From: Verrucomicrobiaceae bacterium
GTDB lineage: Bacteria; Verrucomicrobiota; Verrucomicrobiia; Verrucomicrobiales; Akkermansiaceae
DNA length: 64,000 bases
Assembly (NCBI GenBank): GCA_027491155.1
Contig: JAIXWR010000036.1
Span: forward strand, 104,393 to 168,392
Direction: 5' to 3'
Shown here: in pieces, positions 59,174 to 64,000 of the stretch
Layout: each line of letters starts with the position of its first letter
Numbering within the stretch: position 1 is the stretch's first letter
Notes under the pieces: generated by a model
What the model was told of the DNA's origin: nothing
What the model saw: only the letters and a program-made list of their open reading frames with translations
Database searches by the model: none
Program-made: the position numbers and the translations under genes

Positions 59174-59878
59174 TCAGTTCTTCTTCACTTCGAAATTGAA
59201 GGGCACCACGCAGGTGGCGCGGACGTTGCGGCCCGCTTTCTGGGCCGGTTTGAATTTCCATTTGGTCACGGCGTTCACCGCGGCCTTGTCGAGTTCGGCG
59301 GTGCCGGAGGACTTCTTGATGGTGGTGGACACGACCTTGCCGTTCTCGTCCACCACGCAGGTGACCAGCACCTTGCCGCCGATGCCCTTGCTGAGCAGCG
59401 AGCTGGGGTAGTTCGGCTGCATCTTGCTGACCGGGGTGGGCGGGGAGTCCACGTCGCCGCCGAGCAAGCCGTCCCCGCCGCCACCGCCGCCGCCGCCACG
59501 GCCGCCGATGCGCGGCACGCTGATGGTGAAACTGCCGCCGGTGCCGGGCGCGAGGTCGCCGGCGTCGATGCCGAGGTCGATCTCCTCGCTGGTGTCCGCG
59601 ACATCCTCCGGCGCGTCGGCCTCGGCGATCTCGGTGGATTCCTCCATCGATTCCTCCGGTTCGGGCAGGGGTTCCTCTTCCTCCGGCGGCGGAGGCGGAG
59701 GGGGCGGGGGCGGAGGAAGCGCCAGGTCGACGATGACGATTTCCTCCTCCGCTTCCTTGGTGCCTTTGCCGGCCATCAGGAACGAGATCACTCCCCCCGT
59801 GACCACGAGGAACATCAACAAGCCGATGACCAGCTTGTGCTTCGATTTGCGGGGCGGAGGAGCCTTGGTGAATGCCAT
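59174..59878 (-). CDS. tonB: TonB family energy transducer
   Basis: The 234-residue inner-membrane-anchored periplasmic protein has a basic N-terminus, a membrane segment (about 15-36), then a Pro-rich stretch (11 consecutive Pro) with acidic residues (EEEEPLPEPEESMEESTEIA), a Gly-rich linker, and the C-terminal TonB domain (about 150-234; MQPNYPSSLLSKGIGGKVLV then KAAVNAVTKWKFKPAQKAGR). It passes proton-motive energy to outer-membrane receptors. It is shorter than classical TonB. It is downstream of exbD by 16 bp. Confidence 0.92.
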   Translation of the reverse strand: MAFTKAPPPRKSKHKLVIGLLMFLVVTGGVISFLMAGKGTKEAEEEIVIVDLALPPPPPPPPPPPEEEEPLPEPEESMEESTEIAEADAPEDVADTSEEIDLGIDAGDLAPGTGGSFTISVPRIGGRGGGGGGGGDGLLGGDVDSPPTPVSKMQPNYPSSLLSKGIGGKVLVTCVVDENGKVVSTTIKKSSGTAELDKAAVNAVTKWKFKPAQKAGRNVRATCVVPFNFEVKKN

Positions 59879-59894
59879 GGGAAGGAGTCCCGGG

Positions 59895-60299
59895 TTACTT
59901 GGGCTTCTGGGTCGCGAGGCCGATCTTGTCGATGCCCAGCTTGCCGAGGACGTTGAGCACGCCCATGACCTCGGTGTACTGCGATGCACCGTCGCCGCGG
60001 ACCACCACGGGGATGTCCGGCGTGGTCAGCTTCAGGGCGCTGAGCTTGTTCTCGAGTTCGTCGAGGGTGACCGGCGTCTGGTTGAGCTGGATCTTGCCTT
60101 CCGCGTCGACCGTGATCGCCTGGATCTTCGGCACGCTGAGGTTCTTGACGGCGCTCTGGCTGGCCTTGGGCAGCTCGACCTTCATGCCTTTCACTCCTGC
60201 CGCGGTCATCACGATGAAGATCAGCAGGAGGACCAGGTAGAGATCGACCATCGGGGTGACGTTGATGTCGTCGGGTGTTTTTTCGTCGGCGGAAGCCAT
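59895..60299 (-). CDS. exbD: ExbD/TolR family proton-channel protein
   Basis: The 134-residue single-pass membrane protein has the motif INVTPMVDLYLVLLLIFIV, with Asp19 the proton-carrying residue of the family. A periplasmic ExbD domain follows (about 45-130, VPKIQAITVDAEGKIQLNQT). It forms the ion channel with the ExbB-like protein encoded 20 bp upstream and drives TonB. Confidence 0.93.
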   Translation of the reverse strand: MASADEKTPDDINVTPMVDLYLVLLLIFIVMTAAGVKGMKVELPKASQSAVKNLSVPKIQAITVDAEGKIQLNQTPVTLDELENKLSALKLTTPDIPVVVRGDGASQYTEVMGVLNVLGKLGIDKIGLATQKPK

Positions 60300-60319
60300 G
60301 GTGAGCCGGGGTTGCGGGT

Positions 60320-61873
60320 TTACTCGATGACCTTGGAGACAGAGGCTGCGTTGTCGGAGCCCTGGTAGAACTCGGCCATCTTGGCGACGAATTCGTCGAT
60401 GAAGACCTGGATCTCGCCGACCATGCCCTTGATGCGGTTGTTGAGGTAGGAATAGACGAAGAGGGCGGGGATCGCGACCACCAGGCCGGCCACCGTGGCA
60501 AGCAGCGCGGAAGCGATGCCGGGAGCGATGGCGTTGACGTCGACCTCGCCCTGCTTGGCGATCAGGGCGAAGGTGATCATGACGCCGACCACGGTTCCGA
60601 GCAGGCCGACGTAGGGGCCGCCGGCGATGCTGATGGTGAGATAGACGAGGCCGTCGGTGAGCTTGTGCTGGACGCGGACCAGGCCGGCGTCGAGCGCGGC
60701 GCGGATCGCCTGGATGGAGCGGCCGGTGAGGCCCTTCTTGTGGGTGCGGTCCTGCTCGAGGCGGTGGCGGATCTCGTCGGAACCGATGTGGTAGATCTCG
60801 TAGAGCGGGGATTTCTCGATCAGCGCCTGGGTGGCGGGGTCGGCCTTGCCGCCGAGGCTGCTCACGTTGCGCTTGTCGCCGTGGTCCAGGGCGGTGAGGT
60901 CCGAGGAAAGCAGGCCCCACTGGCGGATGAACTCGCGGGTGCCTTTCTCGATCGAGTTGAGGTAGATGATCTTGCGCGCCGCGATGGTCCAGCCGACCAG
61001 GATCATCAGCACGCAGACGGCGATGGCGATCCAACCGTCGAACATCATATTCTTGGCGATGTCGCCGAAGAGCGCGATGTGCTCCATGGCTCCGCCGTGG
61101 CTGCCGCCGGGATTCTTGATCGCGGCTTCGATCGCCCGGCCGCCGGTGGCATCGAGGGGGACCTCGCCTTCGCCGGATTCGATCGCCTTTGCGATGGTTC
61201 CGTTCGTTTCGGCAAGGGGGATGACGGCCGGCAGTCCGGCACCGGTGTCGGCGGCGGAGGCGACTCCTTCGAGGGATTTGTCGGTGGAGGCGAACAGCAC
61301 GGCGGGACCGGCGAGGAAGAGGGTGCCTTCGACCGCCTGACCGCCCCGTCCGAGGGCCTTGCCGTCGAAGCGCTGGCCCCCGGCGATCGCGGCGAGGCGC
61401 TTGATGCCGGTTTCGACGATCTTGATCCGTTCGGCGATCTCGGTGGCCGGGTCGCCGGTGGCCGCGGTGGCCTTCTGGTCGAGCGACTCGATGGAAGACC
61501 GGTAGAGCTGGCTTTCCGCGGGATGGATCCGCGTGACGATGGCCTTGGCGTATTGGTTCAGGACACCCGAGGCGTAGGTGAAGTCGGCCTTGCGGGTTTC
61601 GACCTCGCGTTCGAGGGAGCGCACCTTGGAGGTGCGGAGTTCCTCGTCGCGCTCCAGGGTGCGGAGTTCCTTCGAAAGGGCGAGGACCTCGTCGTCGAGC
61701 TTGTTGACCTCGCGGTAGAGGCCGAGGCGGAGGTCGGAGTATTCCTGTTTGGTGGAAAGGAACTCGGCTCCGGCTTTCTTGACGGAGTCCCGGGCGGCGG
61801 CGAGTGCCTGTTCGGCGGCGTTGGCCGCGGGCGCGAGGGCGATGGCGGTCGCGAGGATGAGGCGGTGGATCAT
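60320..61873 (-). CDS. MotA/TolQ/ExbB proton channel protein with long coiled-coil N-terminus (TtpC-like)
   Basis: The 517-residue protein has a signal sequence (1-20), a coiled-coil region (about 20-105), a periplasmic domain to about 275, a membrane segment (about 280-300), and a C-terminal ExbB channel domain with YLTISIAGGPYVGLLGTVVG and ASALLATVAGLVVAIPALFV. ExbB is normally about 240 residues. A long periplasmic N-terminal part followed by an ExbB core is the layout of TtpC of Vibrio TonB2 systems. In this operon it must also serve as the ExbB channel, because no separate one is present. It overlaps the DUF3450 gene by four bases. Confidence 0.9.
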   Translation of the reverse strand: MIHRLILATAIALAPAANAAEQALAAARDSVKKAGAEFLSTKQEYSDLRLGLYREVNKLDDEVLALSKELRTLERDEELRTSKVRSLEREVETRKADFTYASGVLNQYAKAIVTRIHPAESQLYRSSIESLDQKATAATGDPATEIAERIKIVETGIKRLAAIAGGQRFDGKALGRGGQAVEGTLFLAGPAVLFASTDKSLEGVASAADTGAGLPAVIPLAETNGTIAKAIESGEGEVPLDATGGRAIEAAIKNPGGSHGGAMEHIALFGDIAKNMMFDGWIAIAVCVLMILVGWTIAARKIIYLNSIEKGTREFIRQWGLLSSDLTALDHGDKRNVSSLGGKADPATQALIEKSPLYEIYHIGSDEIRHRLEQDRTHKKGLTGRSIQAIRAALDAGLVRVQHKLTDGLVYLTISIAGGPYVGLLGTVVGVMITFALIAKQGEVDVNAIAPGIASALLATVAGLVVAIPALFVYSYLNNRIKGMVGEIQVFIDEFVAKMAEFYQGSDNAASVSKVIE

Positions 61874-62658
61874 GGCTGGACGAGCGGAAGTCGGGTGAAG
61901 CTGCTGTCCTTCTCGCTGGTGGCGGAAGCGACGAGGGTCTTGATCTGGGGTGCGAGGTCGTTGCGTTCGGTGAACTGCCAGCCGGACTCGGAAGGCCGGC
62001 CGACGAGGGCGAAGTTGCCGTCTTCGTTCACGCCGTAGGCCATCGCGAGGCCGAAGTAGACCATCTGCATCTTGAACTCCCTGCCTTGGGAGTCCTTGCG
62101 GAGTTCGGGGTGGACGTGGACGCTTTGCTGGAACTTCTCGACGTCGGCGAGGAGTTCCACGGCGTTGAAGAGGCGCTTGGAGACATCCTCGGTCTTCTTG
62201 TCCTCGGGAAGCTGGAGGCTTTTCTGGAGAGCCTCGATGCCCTGGGCGACCTTCGGGGTCTGTTTGAGGGGTTCAGGAAAGAGAGGGAGCTTGGCGGCCA
62301 GTTCCTTCTCGAGCACCTGAAGCTGGCGGGCGAGCTCGTCCTGGGCGGCGGCGAAGCGGTCGCGCTCCGCAAGCTTGTCGAGCGACTGCTTGTCACCGCC
62401 GTCCTTGCGGGTCTTGGCGCGTTCGATCTGCTCCTTGAGGTCCTCGATCTCTTTCTCGAGGCCTTCCTTGTATCCTTGGAGGACCTCGCGGTCCTTCTCC
62501 CAGTTGTCCTCCTCCTCTTGGATCTTCTGCATGGTTTCGATCCATTCCCGGACGGACGTGCGGAGTTCATCGGCACCACGGGACGGAGCCTCGGGCTCCT
62601 GGGCCATCAGGGGAATGGTGGCGAAAACGACACCGGGAATCAGTCGGAAGAAGCGCAT
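61870..62658 (-). CDS. DUF3450 domain protein
   Basis: The 262-residue exported protein has signal peptide MRFFRLIPGVVFATIPLMAQ, then a long coiled-coil region (about 30-130; EIEDLKEQIERAKTRKDGGD) and a C-terminal globular end. DUF3450 genes usually start TonB2-type operons immediately before the TtpC-like gene, exactly as here, with a four-base overlap. Direct function is not established, but it is thought to help assembly of the energy-transduction complex. Confidence 0.88.
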   Translation of the reverse strand: MRFFRLIPGVVFATIPLMAQEPEAPSRGADELRTSVREWIETMQKIQEEEDNWEKDREVLQGYKEGLEKEIEDLKEQIERAKTRKDGGDKQSLDKLAERDRFAAAQDELARQLQVLEKELAAKLPLFPEPLKQTPKVAQGIEALQKSLQLPEDKKTEDVSKRLFNAVELLADVEKFQQSVHVHPELRKDSQGREFKMQMVYFGLAMAYGVNEDGNFALVGRPSESGWQFTERNDLAPQIKTLVASATSEKDSSFTRLPLVQP

Positions 62659-62682
62659 GGGGTGTGACGGGGGGAAGAAAAA

Positions 62683-62711
62683 GGGGGCCACCGGCGTTTG
62701 CCGATGGCCCC
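62683..62711 (-). terminator. Rho-independent terminator for the gene at 62738
   Basis: Minus-strand transcription leaving the gene at 62738-64000 meets a hairpin GGGGCCATCGGC-AAAC-GCCGGTGGCCCC (one internal mismatch), followed by CTTTTTCTTCC, a U-rich tail. It separates that gene from the TonB operon, whose promoter must lie in the ~79-bp gap or be read-through. Confidence 0.75.
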
Positions 62712-62737
62712 GATGTGACGGTTTCGTCAGACGGCGA

Positions 62738-64000
62738 TCAGTTCGTCCGCGCGCGGACGAAGAGCTTCGGCTGGGCCAGCGGTTTGGGAAGCGACAAGGT
62801 CACTTCGACCGTCTGGACGTCGCCGGCGGTGGCCACCACCGTCTGGGTCGCCGCGGCATCCACGGTGAACGGCGACGTGAGCGTCTCCGAATACTCGATG
62901 GTGTAGGTCTTGCCCGTGAGGGTGGGGTTGCGCCGGGTGTAGCGGAACTTGCCGGTGGTCTTGTTGAGCTGGACCGTGATCGGGTTCAGCGACGAACCGG
63001 AGATCGGATTGAGGCCGAACAGGTATTCCTGTTGGTTGCTCAGGCTGTCACCGTCGGAGTTCTGGTTCTGGTCCGTGTTGGAGATACCGGCGAATCCGGC
63101 GGCCCAGGTCGCGTAGTCGGTGGTGCCGACGAGCGGGATGTCAAAGGACACCTGGCTGGGATCCGGATCGTCGCTGCCCACGCTGAGGGCCGCCGAATAG
63201 GTGGCCTGGGTGCTGAGGGACAGCGTGACCGTGAAGGTCGTCGATTGACCGGGGTCCAGCGTGAGGTCGCCGGGGGCGCCGACGACGATCAGGCCTGCAT
63301 CGGCACCGCTGACCGCCGGGGTTCCGGACAGCGTCAGCAGCGCGGTGCCGGTGTTGCGGACGGTGAAGGTCCGCACGGCGGTGCCGCTGGTGCCGAGGTT
63401 GGATCCGAGGTTGGCCGTCGAGACGCCGTCGATCAACGAGGTGCCCACGGGGAACTCCACGGTGATCTGGGGCGTGTTGGTGACTCCCGTGAAGTAGCCC
63501 TTCTCGGCCATCGCGGTCCAGCCGGCGGCCCAGTTGGTGGTTCCGTCGAAGGCGCCGCGGTAGGCGGCGGGCGTCGGCGGTCCGGCCTTGACGGTGGAGG
63601 TCAGCAGCGGGCTGCCGGCGGCCGGGCGGGGGTCGATCTGCACCAGCGGTCCGCTGGTGGGAGCGGTGCGGGTGTAGGCGGTGAACAGCGGGTCGGTGCC
63701 GCCGGCGCTGTTGTCGTTGAGCGCCGTGCCGAGCGCGCTGTAGAACACCGCGTAGGGGGTGGTGTTGACGCCGGTGAGGTAGCTGGTGTTGGTGCCCGGG
63801 GTGCCGCCGCCGAAGCGTCCGACGGTGATGAACTCGAACTTCGGCGTGGTGCCGGTGCCGAAGGTGGTGGCGCCGTCGCGAAGGAAGGCGAGGTCGGCGG
63901 TGAAGTCGTCCACCACGGAGTTGAAGAGTTCGCCGTTGAAGTAGTCTTCCATGATCAGGCCGTGGTTGCCCTTCTCGATGGTGACGGTGGAGGTGCGGCC
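62738..64000 (-). CDS. Large secreted protein with choice-of-anchor-type Ig-like domain, 5' end cut by window edge
   Basis: At least 420 C-terminal residues are visible, and the frame is open at the window edge. The N-terminal visible part has TSTVTIEKGNHGLIMEDYFN and a beta-helix or adhesin-like region. A domain with TVRNTGTALLTLSGTPAVSG and LTLDPGQSTTFTVTLSLSTQ resembles the choice-of-anchor D/abnormal spindle-like family. A further segment has SDGDSLSNQQEYLFGLNP (EF-hand-like) and a beta-rich C-terminus ending VRARTN. Proteins of this sort are frequent surface or secreted proteins in the phylum. The start lies beyond base 64000. Confidence 0.75.
   Translation of the reverse strand, partial: GRTSTVTIEKGNHGLIMEDYFNGELFNSVVDDFTADLAFLRDGATTFGTGTTPKFEFITVGRFGGGTPGTNTSYLTGVNTTPYAVFYSALGTALNDNSAGGTDPLFTAYTRTAPTSGPLVQIDPRPAAGSPLLTSTVKAGPPTPAAYRGAFDGTTNWAAGWTAMAEKGYFTGVTNTPQITVEFPVGTSLIDGVSTANLGSNLGTSGTAVRTFTVRNTGTALLTLSGTPAVSGADAGLIVVGAPGDLTLDPGQSTTFTVTLSLSTQATYSAALSVGSDDPDPSQVSFDIPLVGTTDYATWAAGFAGISNTDQNQNSDGDSLSNQQEYLFGLNPISGSSLNPITVQLNKTTGKFRYTRRNPTLTGKTYTIEYSETLTSPFTVDAAATQTVVATAGDVQTVEVTLSLPKPLAQPKLFVRARTN

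Noticed and set aside
1..64000. tRNA, rRNA or CRISPR array
   Set aside because: Scanning the intergenic gaps showed no cloverleaf-like sequence, rRNA segment or regularly spaced direct repeats; a covariance-model search would be needed to exclude divergent RNAs.

Overview
The window is high-GC, densely packed bacterial DNA with short gaps and genes on both strands. A DUF1501 protein, two PEP-CTERM proteins, DUF5069, many secreted EF-hand/FG-GAP-type proteins and abundant intergenic hairpin repeats together point to Verrucomicrobiota, probably a Luteolibacter/Haloferula-like member of the Verrucomicrobiales. The phylum and genus are inferred from gene content, not from a marker-gene search. 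No rRNA, tRNA or CRISPR array was seen.

Region by region. 1-12 kb: end of a DUF1501 gene, metX, yqgE, a MATE exporter, obg, an RHH/PIN toxin-antitoxin module that splits the obg/GGCT junction, psd, and a system II cytochrome c maturation pair (ResB, CcsA). 12-21 kb: SGNH hydrolase, FG-GAP protein, then a four-gene minus-strand cluster (small HPCSMCK protein, beta-propeller di-haem cytochrome, CorA-like PEP-CTERM protein, His-rich outer-membrane protein) that I read as a candidate copper-acquisition system; then argH and a Fur-family gene. 22-27 kb: STAS protein, SpoIIE-type phosphatase, grpE, dnaJ, rsmE. 27-31.5 kb: a large CAP-domain secreted protein, then a lower-GC island with two unknown genes and a pyrimidine-rich repetitive tract. 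31.5-44 kb: mutM, sufT, an AsmA-like membrane protein, a Nudix hydrolase, both a class II and a class I fumarase, secreted proteins and a PilT-family ATPase. 44-50 kb: DUF2256/DUF3253, DUF1460, an HTH protein, sbtA-sbtB bicarbonate transport genes, rpsN, a FmdB zinc ribbon, a HlyC/CorC protein and a second CAP protein. 50-64 kb: GH5 glycosidase, a translationally coupled TPR/AAA ATPase pair, an FMN reductase, then a minus-strand TonB energy-transduction operon (DUF3450, ExbB-like, ExbD, TonB, TPR, porin, unknown) and the 3' end of a large secreted protein.

The main functional threads are: haem-protein maturation (ResB/CcsA) beside a candidate enzyme-substrate copper pair; a stress/chaperone block preceded by partner-switching regulators; a Vibrio TonB2-like operon lacking a separate ExbB; and several families of inverted repeats lying against gene 3' ends, in some cases supplying the stop codon.
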